This document shows, one piece after another, positions 44,569 through 52,568 of a stretch of 64,000 nt of DNA. A program made the position numbers and the translations under genes. The stretch comes from an uncultured Hungatella sp. (GTDB lineage: Bacteria > Bacillota > Clostridia > Lachnospirales > Lachnospiraceae): NCBI GenBank assembly GCA_910586845.1, contig CAJUJV010000005.1:12139-76138 (forward strand), given 5' to 3'. Each line of letters begins with the position of its first letter. Positions within the stretch are counted from its first letter, which is position 1. Under the pieces are notes generated by a model. The model saw only the letters and a list, made by a program, of their open reading frames with translations, was not told the DNA's origin and made no database searches.

Positions 44569-44610
44569 GTAACAGAAATATTATCATTTATCTGAAAAAG
44601 GACGGCGGTT

Positions 44611-45249
44611 ATGAATCAGTTATTTAATCCGGAAAACAGGTTTTGGAGCTTTATGAATAAGATCACGGATGTGTTTTTTATCGGCATCCTGTGGTTTTTA
44701 TTCTCCATCCCTGTGATCACCATAGGAGCGGCTACGACGTCGCTGTATCAGTTTACCCTGAAACAGACCGATGATGAGGAAGGGTATGTATGGAAAAGTT
44801 TTATAAAGGCCTTCGGCAGAAATTTCAGACAGGCCACTGCCCTGTGGCTGATCCTTCTGGCCGTGGGAGGATTTCTGGCTGCAGATATGTGGGCCTGTAT
44901 GCAGATTACGATCCCGGGTCCGGTCCGGCTCCTGTGCTTCGGCGTGCTTCTGTGCCTGAGCCTGGTATATGTCCTGACGGCACAGTATGTATTCCCCATT
45001 CTGTCCAGATTTTATCTGCCGGTGAAGACGATCCTGTCACACAGCTTTATCATGGCCATGGGCAATCTCTATGTGTCCGTCACCATGCTGGTGATCCATC
45101 TCCTCTTCGGAGTCCTGGCATACCATATCACCGTGCTCTTTCCTGTATTCATGGCTCTGTCCGCCTTTGTCAATTCCTACTTTTTCCGCAATGTGTTCGG
45201 AAGATATCAGGAAGAAGACGGGCAGGACAGCGGTCCGGCAGAGGAGTGA
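44611..45249 (+). CDS. DUF624 (YesL-family) membrane protein
   Basis: The 212-residue protein starts with the family pattern (FNPENRFWSFMNKITDVFFIG, then FLFSIPVITIGAATTSLY) and has about five membrane helices; KSFIKAFGRNFRQATALWL is the conserved amphipathic segment. DUF624 proteins commonly sit next to sugar ABC importers in Firmicutes, but their molecular job is unknown. This one is divergent from the unknown membrane protein and convergent with the second LacI gene, which controls an importer. Confidence 0.88.
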   Translation: MNQLFNPENRFWSFMNKITDVFFIGILWFLFSIPVITIGAATTSLYQFTLKQTDDEEGYVWKSFIKAFGRNFRQATALWLILLAVGGFLAADMWACMQITIPGPVRLLCFGVLLCLSLVYVLTAQYVFPILSRFYLPVKTILSHSFIMAMGNLYVSVTMLVIHLLFGVLAYHITVLFPVFMALSAFVNSYFFRNVFGRYQEEDGQDSGPAEE

Positions 45250-45265
45250 AGAGGTTCTGCCGGAC
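45233..45265. terminator. Hairpin at the end of the first DUF624 gene
   Basis: The perfect 10-bp arms GTCCGGCAGA and TCTGCCGGAC flank the stop codon and are followed by TGTTCC. It lies between convergent genes; the T run is weak. Confidence 0.4.
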
Positions 45266-45292
45266 TGTTCCCGACTCATGGCGCCGGTGTGT

Positions 45293-46399
45293 TCATGATC
45301 CGGCGGGCGGACTGTCCGGTACCTGCTCCGCCCTGTCTTTGTCTGTCCGGGCGGGACCGGTGGTGCTTCCGATAACCATATTGCTCTGATATTCTACCCG
45401 CGTGATGGCGTTCTCGTCTGTAAATTCTGATTGTCCCCTGAGCTTTTCCGACAACAACCGCACACTGCTCTTCCCCCGCTCTATGATGGCATGCTCAATA
45501 GTGGTCAGATCAACACCGGGGAAACGGGAGGGATAGATATTGTCAAAGCCGCAGAGGCTGATGTCTTCGGGGATGCGCTTTCCCGCATCGATGAGGGCTG
45601 CCCGGACTCCGTAGGCCACCATGTCGTTGATGGCCACGATGGCCGTGACATGAGGAGCTTCTGACAGACATTTCCGTGTAAGGGAATAACCTACCTCATG
45701 TTCCACTCCGGTGACATACAGTTCCTTGTGGGAAGACACATCCTGACTGTAGATGGTGACGGTCCCCGCAGGACAGCGCCTTGCATATTCGTCTTTCAGG
45801 CCGTCGCACCGCTTGACGCGGGAAGAATGTTCCCCGTTTAAGGTGGTGGAGATATAGGCCACATGTCTGTGTCCGAGGCCGATGAGATGGGAAGCCAGAA
45901 TCTGTCCTGCAGAATAATTATTCACATCCACAGTGTCCAGATTCAGGCTGCAGGCCCGGTCTCCCACGGCCACCATGGGCACATGCCTGCTGACCTCTTC
46001 CGCCAGTTCGGGCTGCTGGGGAATCATGGAGAAAATGACGCCGGAAAACTGAGGCTCCAGGGACATCTCCAGGATCTCCCGTTCGGCGGCCTTATCCCAG
46101 TAAGTAGTAAAGATCATGGTCATATAACCCCTGAGTCTGGCTTCCTGTTCCATACTCTGGATCAGAGTGGAATAATAAGGATTCATCAGGGAAGGGCAGA
46201 CGATCAGGATCGTCTCCCGGGGGTTCTTGTGACGCTGCTGCCGCTTGGGCAGATAACCCATCTGACGGCTGGCCCGGTAAACATTCTGGATGGTCTGTTC
46301 CGTAAAACGGGACAGATTTCTGCCGTTAAGAATCATGGAGACGGATGCAGGGGAAACCCCTGCGGCGGCAGCAATATCCTTGATAGTTGGTTTTTTCAT
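45293..46399 (-). CDS. LacI-family transcriptional regulator of the second importer
   Basis: A standard-size LacI protein (368 residues) from the ATG at 46399, which follows AGGAGG. The HTH is TIKDIAAAAGVSPASVSMIL and the hinge SRQMGYLPKRQQR. The sensor domain has the usual LacI/GalR segments (FSGVIFSMIPQQPE, DVNNYSAGQILASHLIGLGHRHV split in two, IVAINDMVAYGVRAAL, SLCGFDN). It is divergent from an ABC importer and is its probable regulator; the inducer is unknown. Compare the fused regulator at 19330-21516, which adds a second binding domain. Confidence 0.93.
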   Translation of the reverse strand: MKKPTIKDIAAAAGVSPASVSMILNGRNLSRFTEQTIQNVYRASRQMGYLPKRQQRHKNPRETILIVCPSLMNPYYSTLIQSMEQEARLRGYMTMIFTTYWDKAAEREILEMSLEPQFSGVIFSMIPQQPELAEEVSRHVPMVAVGDRACSLNLDTVDVNNYSAGQILASHLIGLGHRHVAYISTTLNGEHSSRVKRCDGLKDEYARRCPAGTVTIYSQDVSSHKELYVTGVEHEVGYSLTRKCLSEAPHVTAIVAINDMVAYGVRAALIDAGKRIPEDISLCGFDNIYPSRFPGVDLTTIEHAIIERGKSSVRLLSEKLRGQSEFTDENAITRVEYQSNMVIGSTTGPARTDKDRAEQVPDSPPAGS

Positions 46400-46439
46400 T
46401 TTGAGTCCTCCTGAGGTGTTGCCGGTCTTCTGTGAATAG

Positions 46440-46468
46440 ATTTTAACATTATTTAGCACAAAAATCAA
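46440..46468 (-). promoter_or_regulatory. Promoter of the second LacI gene, with operator-like motif in the spacer
   Basis: On the minus strand TTGATT (46463-46468), a 17-bp spacer and TAAAAT (46440-46445). The plus-strand motif TAGCACAAAA at 46454-46463 fills the spacer and recurs in the divergent promoter. Confidence 0.55.
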
Positions 46469-46550
46469 CAAGAAAAATGAAGAAAACTAAGGGGAACAGG
46501 CAAGATTTATGTAGAAAATATGTAAAAGTAAAAAAAGTATAAGGATATTA

Positions 46551-46580
46551 TTGACAAATAGCACAAAACTATGGTAATTT
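46551..46580 (+). promoter_or_regulatory. Promoter of the second importer operon, with the same operator-like motif
   Basis: TTGACA (46551-46556), an 18-bp spacer and an extended -10 TGGTAATTT ending at 46580. TAGCACAAAA at 46559-46568 lies in the spacer. The remaining spacer up to the gene (to 46723) is an AT-rich leader of about 135 nt in which I see no gene. Confidence 0.55.
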
Positions 46581-46723
46581 TAATATACATGAAACGACAG
46601 ATATACAAAAATGCTGTTAAAAAGTATTTTAATGCGCGCTTAAAATATCGGTAAAAAGTTTAACAGTGTTTACTAATGTTTCAACAACATTTCACGGACA
46701 AAGATGATTGGAGGAAAGTTTCT

Positions 46724-48124
46724 ATGAAGAAAATGTTAGCACTTGTGTTGACGGCAGCGATGACCTGCGGTTTGATCAGCGGCTGCAGCGGCGGCGGCTC
46801 CACAGGAGGCGGATCTACAGGCGGCGGTGCAGCACAGCAGACTACGGCGGCTCCTGCGGGAGGCGGATCCTCAGGAGAGACCCAGGCTGCAGCTCAGGAG
46901 ACTGCGGCAGTGGATGCATCCATGTATGAGGTGACTGAACCGATCACCATCCAGTGGTGGCATTCCCTGGAGGCTCAGTACAGCGATGTAGTGGATCAGG
47001 TAGTGAATGATTTCAACAGCTCTCAGGATCTGATCACCGTAGAACCGGTTTATGTGGGAAGCTACGGTCAGGTAAACGAGGCTCTGGTGGCGGCTCACGC
47101 GGCAGGAACCGGACTTCCGGCAGTGACAGTAGCCAATACTCCGTATGTGGCCGAGTACGGCGCCGGCGGACTTACGGAAGTGCTGGATCCTTATATTCAG
47201 GCCACAGGCTTTGATATCGACGACTTCGGAAAAGGCCTTGTAGATGCATCCAGTTATAACGGACAGCAGGTTTCCCTTCCTTTCCTCATCTCCACTCAGG
47301 TAGTGTTCTACAACAAGACCATGGCAGATGAACTGAAGGTCACCATTCCGGAGAAGTGGGATGATATGGATTCTTTCCTGGAGGCTGTTTCCGTAGTGAA
47401 CAACGGGACCACAGAGCGTTACGGAACCATTATCCCCGGATGGGATCAGTGGTATTTTGAGACCTTCTACCTGAACAACGGCGTGAACCTGATCAACGAC
47501 GATCAGATCTCCACCGATCTGGACAACGAGGCAGCAGTAGGCATCGTAAACAAGTTCAAAGAGTGGTGTGACAAGGGTTATATCTACTGGGCCAACGGAA
47601 CAGACGCTTCTTCCATCATGAGACAGAACTTCATCGATAAGAAGGCATTCTCCGTTATGCATACCAGCTCCATGTACAAGCTGTATACCGACAAGTGTGA
47701 TTTCGAAGTCGGTATGGCATGGCTTCCCGGAGGGGAGACCAAGAATCAGGAGATCGGCGGCTGCGTACTGCTGATCCCGTCCAAGAACGACCAGGCGACC
47801 AAGAATGCGGCATGGCAGTTCTTAGCTTATCTTTGCAGCAAAGACGTAAACATGACATGGGTGAAAGGAACCGGATACATGCCTACCAGAAACTCCGTGC
47901 TTCATACCGAAGAAGGCGTGAAATTCCTGGAGGAGAAACCGGCATTCCAGTGTATCTTTGACAACCTGGATCTGATCAATCCCAGGATCCAGCATCCCGG
48001 CTGGAACCAGCTGGCCACCATCTGGAAGAACTACATGGCAGAGATCATGATCGAGGATGTAGATATTCCCAGCAAGATCGAGGACATGGTGGAAGAGATC
48101 AACGAGGTTCTTGAGGATTCATAA
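46724..48124 (+). CDS. Family 1 extracellular solute-binding lipoprotein (UgpB-like)
   Basis: ATG 46724 follows GGAGGAAAG. The 466-residue protein has a signal peptide with lipobox LISGC (Cys21), a Gly/Ser/Thr/Ala linker, and a mature part with the family 1 pattern: ITIQWWHSLEAQYSD, FNSSQDLITVEPVYVGSYGQ split across a loop, FLISTQVVFYNKTMAD and GGCVLLIPSKNDQATKNAAW. UgpB, which binds glycerol-3-phosphate and glycerophosphocholine, belongs to this family, as do many sugar-binding proteins. The GDPD gene at the end of the operon supports a UgpB-type substrate (inference). Confidence 0.92.
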   Translation: MKKMLALVLTAAMTCGLISGCSGGGSTGGGSTGGGAAQQTTAAPAGGGSSGETQAAAQETAAVDASMYEVTEPITIQWWHSLEAQYSDVVDQVVNDFNSSQDLITVEPVYVGSYGQVNEALVAAHAAGTGLPAVTVANTPYVAEYGAGGLTEVLDPYIQATGFDIDDFGKGLVDASSYNGQQVSLPFLISTQVVFYNKTMADELKVTIPEKWDDMDSFLEAVSVVNNGTTERYGTIIPGWDQWYFETFYLNNGVNLINDDQISTDLDNEAAVGIVNKFKEWCDKGYIYWANGTDASSIMRQNFIDKKAFSVMHTSSMYKLYTDKCDFEVGMAWLPGGETKNQEIGGCVLLIPSKNDQATKNAAWQFLAYLCSKDVNMTWVKGTGYMPTRNSVLHTEEGVKFLEEKPAFQCIFDNLDLINPRIQHPGWNQLATIWKNYMAEIMIEDVDIPSKIEDMVEEINEVLEDS

Positions 48125-48143
48125 ATTCATGACAGCTTATAAG

Positions 48144-48176
48144 CGGCCTTCGGTATCACTGCCGAAGGCCGTATTT
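48144..48176 (+). terminator. Intercistronic hairpin after the second binding-protein gene
   Basis: The perfect 10-bp arms CGGCCTTCGG and CCGAAGGCCG are followed by TATTTC. As at the first importer, it separates the binding-protein gene from the membrane components and probably lowers their expression. Confidence 0.6.
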
Positions 48177-48193
48177 CAAAAGGAGGCGTTAAG

Positions 48194-49102
48194 GTGGAGA
48201 AAAAATCATTCATAAAACCAAGAACCATGTCGGCCATCAAGGATTTTGTATGTGTTCTTCCGGCCCTGGTGTTTCTTGGTATTTTTACTTACTACCCCAT
48301 CTGCAAGCTGATCCAGATCAGCTTTACGGACTGGAACTTATTAAATGAGAGATGGAATTATGTGGGTCTGAAAAACTGGATCTGGCTGTTCAACGGCTCC
48401 GGTACCAAGCACCTTTTGAACTCTCTGAGAGTCACAGTGCTGTACTCCATCGGTGAGCTGACCATCACGCTGCTGGGCGGACTGCTCTTCGCGCTGATCT
48501 TCGGACGGCTGAACAAGTCGTTTTCCATCATGAGAGCCATCGTGTTCATGCCCAAATATGTGGCCATGTCTTCCGCGGCAGTGGTCTTTTTATGGATTCT
48601 GAACACGGATACCGGTATTCTCAACTATCTGCTCAACTGTGTGGGACTGCCGTCTGTAGACTGGCTGGGCAACCGTAATACGGCCCTGATCTCCGTGCTT
48701 ATGCTGACCGGGTGGAGGGCTATCGGATACGGAATGATGATCTACCTGTCAGCCATGATCGGGATTTCCAGAGATTACTATGAGGCGGCATCTTTGGACG
48801 GAGCCACGGCGGCGCAGAGCTTTTTCAAGATCACTCTGCCCATGCTTTCTCCGACTACCCTGTTTTTGTTTGTCACCACATTTATCTCTTCCATGAAGGT
48901 ATTCCAGTCCGTAGATATCCTGACATCCGGCGGTCCTTACCGCGCCACGGAGGTGTTTGTGTATACGATCTACAAGTATGCCATGGAAGATTTCCGTATG
49001 GACAGAGCTTCCGTAGTTGCGATTGCATTCTTTGTACTGCTTCTGATCGTTACGGCATCTACCTTTAAAGTTTCCAACCGCAGCGTACACTATGATTCTT
49101 AG
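48194..49102 (+). CDS. ABC importer permease (UgpA/MalF type)
   Basis: A 302-residue inner-membrane component with about six helices. GTG start with a strong AAAGGAGG site. The first helix segment FVCVLPALVFLGIFTYYPI and ISFTDWNL are typical of MalF/UgpA proteins. The EAA loop that contacts the ATPase is YEAASLDGATAAQSFFKIT. No ATPase gene is in this operon, so it probably shares a general MsmK/UgpC-type ATPase encoded elsewhere; the ATPase at 23258 belongs to a different importer class. Confidence 0.94.
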   Translation: MEKKSFIKPRTMSAIKDFVCVLPALVFLGIFTYYPICKLIQISFTDWNLLNERWNYVGLKNWIWLFNGSGTKHLLNSLRVTVLYSIGELTITLLGGLLFALIFGRLNKSFSIMRAIVFMPKYVAMSSAAVVFLWILNTDTGILNYLLNCVGLPSVDWLGNRNTALISVLMLTGWRAIGYGMMIYLSAMIGISRDYYEAASLDGATAAQSFFKITLPMLSPTTLFLFVTTFISSMKVFQSVDILTSGGPYRATEVFVYTIYKYAMEDFRMDRASVVAIAFFVLLLIVTASTFKVSNRSVHYDS

Positions 49103-49113
49103 AGGAGGCAGAT

Positions 49114-49992
49114 ATGAGCAAAACCACCAATAGCCATCTTGAGCGGCAGATCGCTGCTCAGAGAAAGAAGAAGATTGTTGTCGCCGTACAGTACACTCTG
49201 GCGATCATCATCACGCTGATCGTGATCTTTCCGCTGTACTGGATGATCTCCTCCTCAGTGAAATCTCAGGATGAGATCCTGCTTTTAAAGCCGACTCTGT
49301 GGCCCCATGAGATTCATCTGGAAAACTATGTCAATGTGTTCAACAGGGTGAATTTCGGCAAATACTATTATAATACCATTGTCATGACGGCAGGTATCTT
49401 AAGTTCCCAGATCATCACCGGCGTGTTTGCCGCCTATGGCTTTTCCAAGGGAAAGTTCAAAGGTCAGAACGCGTGCTTCATCTTTGTGCTGGGCGCTCTG
49501 ATGATCCCTCTGCAGGTTACCTTTATCCCTATCTTCATCATGTGCGCCAACTGGGGTCTGTCTGATACCTTTATGGGACTGATTCTTCCGGAATGTATCT
49601 CGCCTTACTACATATTCATGCTGAGGCAGACCTTTATGGCCATTGATGACAGCTACATCGATGCGGCCAAGGTAGACGGACTTGGAAGAGTGGGGATCAT
49701 CACCAAGATCCTGACGCCCATGTGTAAGTCCACTCTGTTTACCACAACCCTGGTAACCTTTACCAGCGGTTGGAACAGCTACTTCTGGCCCAAGATCATC
49801 GCCAAAAACGAGCGTAGAAGAGTTCTGACCGTAGGTCTGGCACAGCTGAAAAACACCTTTGCCGGCCAGGCTACCATGAACAACCATGAGATCATGGCAG
49901 GTGCGGTTATGGCCATCCTGCCCGTAGTGGTTATGTTCTTTGTTTTCCAGAAATACATGCTGACCGGTTATTCCAAAGCTGCTATGAAATAG
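49114..49992 (+). CDS. ABC importer permease (UgpE/MalG type)
   Basis: A 292-residue second permease, 11 bp after the first, with an AGAGGAGG site. It has six helices, the MalG/UgpE N-terminal pattern PLYWMISSSVKSQDEIL and PHEIHLENYVNVF, and the EAA loop YIDAAKVDGLGRVGIITKI. It completes the membrane part of the second importer with the protein encoded at 48194-49102. Confidence 0.94.
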   Translation: MSKTTNSHLERQIAAQRKKKIVVAVQYTLAIIITLIVIFPLYWMISSSVKSQDEILLLKPTLWPHEIHLENYVNVFNRVNFGKYYYNTIVMTAGILSSQIITGVFAAYGFSKGKFKGQNACFIFVLGALMIPLQVTFIPIFIMCANWGLSDTFMGLILPECISPYYIFMLRQTFMAIDDSYIDAAKVDGLGRVGIITKILTPMCKSTLFTTTLVTFTSGWNSYFWPKIIAKNERRRVLTVGLAQLKNTFAGQATMNNHEIMAGAVMAILPVVVMFFVFQKYMLTGYSKAAMK

Positions 49993-50032
49993 GTTCGGGT
50001 CAAAATTTTGAAAAATTGAGAGAGGACACAAA

Positions 50033-50773
50033 ATGAAAGTAATAGCGCACAGAGGTTACAGCGGAAAATACCCGGAGAATACCATGCTGGCGTTTCAGAA
50101 GGCAGAGGAGGCCGGGACAGACGAGATTGAACTGGATGTTCAGCTGACAAAAGAAGGAACGGTAGTGGTCATCCATGACGAGAAGATCGACAGGACCACC
50201 GACGGCACCGGCTTTGTGAAGGATTATACCTATGAAGAACTGAAGAAGTTCAACGCTGCCGTTTTATTTCCGGAGGTCACCGGTTTTCAGCATATCCCTT
50301 CCTTTGAGGAGTACTGTGCATGGGCCGCGACTACAGAGCTGACCACCAATATTGAGATAAAAACAGGCCGGTATTATTATGAGGATATCGAGAAAAAGAC
50401 GATAGAGATTGTCCGTAAATACGGCCTGGAGAAGAAGGTGATGTTCTCATCATTCAACCATCTGTCCCTTCTGAAGGTGAAAGAGCTGATGCCGGAAGTG
50501 GAGTGCGGCGCTCTCCTCAGCGAGATCGGACTGGGCAATGCCGGATACTACTGCCACAGCTATGGCTTTGAATGCTATCATCCTGGATTTGACGGTGTTA
50601 CAGATGAGATCGTAGCCGGTTGTAAGAAATATGGAATCAAGATGAATGTGTGGACCATCAACACTATGGACCAGCTGGAGAAGCTGGAAGAGTGGGGATG
50701 CGATGGAGCCATCACCAACTATCCCCAGGTGTGCAGAGCCTGGAAAGAGTATAAAAAGGAAGTAAAGAGATGA
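50033..50773 (+). CDS. Glycerophosphodiester phosphodiesterase (cytoplasmic, UgpQ-like)
   Basis: A 246-residue GDPD without a signal peptide. Catalytic segments are VIAHRGYSGKYPENTM (HRG and Glu), EIELDVQLTKEGTVVVIHD (E-x-D and His) and the later Glu in NIEIKTGRYYY. The C-terminal barrel strands GIKMNVWTINTMDQLE and GCDGAITNYPQ are typical. It hydrolyses imported glycerophosphodiesters to glycerol-3-phosphate plus alcohol. It lies 40 bp after the permease and overlaps the next gene by 4 bp (ATGA). This is the intact counterpart of the frameshifted GDPD at 26024-26876. Confidence 0.95.
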   Translation: MKVIAHRGYSGKYPENTMLAFQKAEEAGTDEIELDVQLTKEGTVVVIHDEKIDRTTDGTGFVKDYTYEELKKFNAAVLFPEVTGFQHIPSFEEYCAWAATTELTTNIEIKTGRYYYEDIEKKTIEIVRKYGLEKKVMFSSFNHLSLLKVKELMPEVECGALLSEIGLGNAGYYCHSYGFECYHPGFDGVTDEIVAGCKKYGIKMNVWTINTMDQLEKLEEWGCDGAITNYPQVCRAWKEYKKEVKR

Positions 50774-51879
50774 GAATCAGAAGATCTATCCGCTGCCTGA
50801 CGGCGGGGATCCTGGCAGCTCTGTATCTTGCAGGCTGTGCGGGGAAGGCGGGCAGCGTATCGGAAACAGTGCCGGAGACCACGGCGGCACAGACAGAAAC
50901 TGCGGCAAAGGCCAGCGAGGCGGAAGAGACCACGGCCCTGCAGCAGGAAACCGTACAGGAGACCTCTGCTGCCGGGACAGGCCAGACACAGGCGGCAGAT
51001 GGCACGGATTCCGACGTCGACCGCTATGAAGAACTCCTGGACCACAGCGGCGATGAGGGGAAACTGGTTGTCTATTTCCTGGATCTCCAGGTGGAGGGTG
51101 CCCCGGAAGAGGTATCGGGGGATTCCAGCATCCTGATTTCTCCTGACGGAAAGGTGATGCTTCTCGATGCAGGCCACACGGATTCCTCGGACATCGTGGT
51201 AAAGGTTCTCAAAGACATGGGAATTGAGAAGATCGACTACCTGGTAGCTTCTCATCCTCATATCGACCACATCGGAGGAGTACCGGCGGTGATGACTGAG
51301 TTCCCTGTGGAAACCGCTTACCGGTCTTATGTGGAATATACCACTCAGACCTATCAGAATTACGTCAATGTTTTAAAAGAGAAAGGCACTGAGGTCGTGT
51401 TCCTGAAGACAGGAGATACCTTCTCCTTTGGGGATCAGGTTCAGGTGGAGGTGTTAGGACCCGATGAGGAGATCGTCTATCCCGACGGATTTCCGGATAA
51501 CAGCACCCAGTTCCTCAACAACAATTCGCTTCTTTTAAAGTTTACATATGGCGGGAGTACGGCTTTGTTCGGCGGGGATCTGTACGTATCCCAGGAGAGA
51601 GATTATATCGATCAATATGGAGACGCTCTGAAAGCAGATCTTGCCAAGGCCAATCATCACGGTAAGAATACATCGAACCTGAAGAAATGGATCAAGACCG
51701 TCAGTCCTCAGGTGGTGGTGGCCATGGGCGATGTTATGGGCAGCATGGATGTATATAATAATTATGTGAAAGAAGGGGCTGAATTCCACCTTACTCTGTA
51801 TGACGGGATCGTCAAGGTGGTCCTGGATGATCAGGGCGGCTGTGAGGCCGTGGATCAGCATGACAGCTGGATGAACTGA
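50770..51879 (+). CDS. Secreted lipoprotein with metallo-beta-lactamase fold (ComEC-C-terminal-like hydrolase)
   Basis: A 369-residue protein with a signal peptide and lipobox LAGC (Cys23), then a disordered linker of about 60 residues rich in Thr, Ala, Glu and Gln. The catalytic domain has the metal motif SHPHIDHIGG (HxHxDH), ALFGGDLYV and the distal ANHHGKNTSN, the pattern of ComEC-type and related MBL hydrolases, which often act on phosphodiester bonds. Its start overlaps the GDPD stop, so the two are made together although one is cytoplasmic and one extracellular. An attractive role is release of importable glycerophosphodiesters or phosphocholine-like groups outside the cell, but this is inference; nuclease activity is an alternative. 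Confidence 0.85.
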   Translation: MRIRRSIRCLTAGILAALYLAGCAGKAGSVSETVPETTAAQTETAAKASEAEETTALQQETVQETSAAGTGQTQAADGTDSDVDRYEELLDHSGDEGKLVVYFLDLQVEGAPEEVSGDSSILISPDGKVMLLDAGHTDSSDIVVKVLKDMGIEKIDYLVASHPHIDHIGGVPAVMTEFPVETAYRSYVEYTTQTYQNYVNVLKEKGTEVVFLKTGDTFSFGDQVQVEVLGPDEEIVYPDGFPDNSTQFLNNNSLLLKFTYGGSTALFGGDLYVSQERDYIDQYGDALKADLAKANHHGKNTSNLKKWIKTVSPQVVVAMGDVMGSMDVYNNYVKEGAEFHLTLYDGIVKVVLDDQGGCEAVDQHDSWMN

Positions 51880-51896
51880 CCGGTATGAGAGACAGA

Positions 51897-51945
51897 AGCA
51901 GCAGACAGAAAAGCAAGAATGCTTTTTTGCCTGCTGCTATTTGAT
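51897..51945 (+). terminator. Intrinsic terminator of the second importer operon
   Basis: The arms AGCAGCAG (51897-51904) and CTGCTGCT (51931-51938) with an inner AAAAGC/GCTTTT stem are followed by ATTTGATTTT. Confidence 0.75.
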
Positions 51946-51997
51946 TTTCCCGACAGATTGGTGTATGATAGGGGAAGAATATGGGAGGGAATGGATT

Positions 51998-52558
51998 TTG
52001 AAGTTAGAAGATATTTTTGAATCTTCTCCGGTGATCACGGCAGTGAAAGACGACTGCGGTCTGGAGCACGCCATGGAGAAGGATTGTGCAATCGTATTTA
52101 TTTTGTACGGAACCGTATGCAGCATTTCAGGGATTGTGGACAAGGTGAAAGAACATGGAAAACTGGCTATCGTTCATGTGGATCTGATCCTGGGTCTCAG
52201 TTCCAAAGAGGTGGCCGTAGATTTTATCAGGGAGAATACCAGGGCCGACGGCATCATCAGCACCAGGCCCGGGCTGGTAAAGCGGGCCATGGAGCTGGGA
52301 CTTATCGGCGGACAGAGGGCGTTTCTCATAGATTCCATTGCACTGGAGAATACCAGAAAACAGCTGGCGGCTTTTCAGCCGGATTTTATGGAGATTATGC
52401 CTGGTATGATGCCTAAAATTCTGAGGCAGATCAGGGAGATCACATCGGTTCTTCTGGTAGCAGGAGGACTCCTGTCTGATAAGCAGGACATCATGGCTGC
52501 GTTTCAGGCCGGAGTAGACGCAGTATCTACAACAAAGGAAGACTTGTGGGAGGTTTAG
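51998..52558 (+). CDS. glpP: Glycerol uptake operon antiterminator (GlpP family)
   Basis: A TTG start at 51998 fits best: GGGAGGGA lies 7 bp upstream and no in-frame ATG has a site. The 186-residue length matches GlpP of Bacillus. Typical segments are SPVITAVKDD, IVFILYGTVCSISGIVDKVK split by a loop, VHVDLILGLSSKEVAVDFI, ADGIISTRPGLVKRAMELGL and PDFMEIMPGMMPKIL. In Bacillus, GlpP binds leader RNA of glp operons when glycerol-3-phosphate is present and prevents termination. Here it lies directly after an organophosphate importer operon, with glpK and a candidate leader terminator 15 kb away. Confidence 0.85.
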   Translation: MKLEDIFESSPVITAVKDDCGLEHAMEKDCAIVFILYGTVCSISGIVDKVKEHGKLAIVHVDLILGLSSKEVAVDFIRENTRADGIISTRPGLVKRAMELGLIGGQRAFLIDSIALENTRKQLAAFQPDFMEIMPGMMPKILRQIREITSVLLVAGGLLSDKQDIMAAFQAGVDAVSTTKEDLWEV

Positions 52559-52568
52559 GAAGCGGAAG

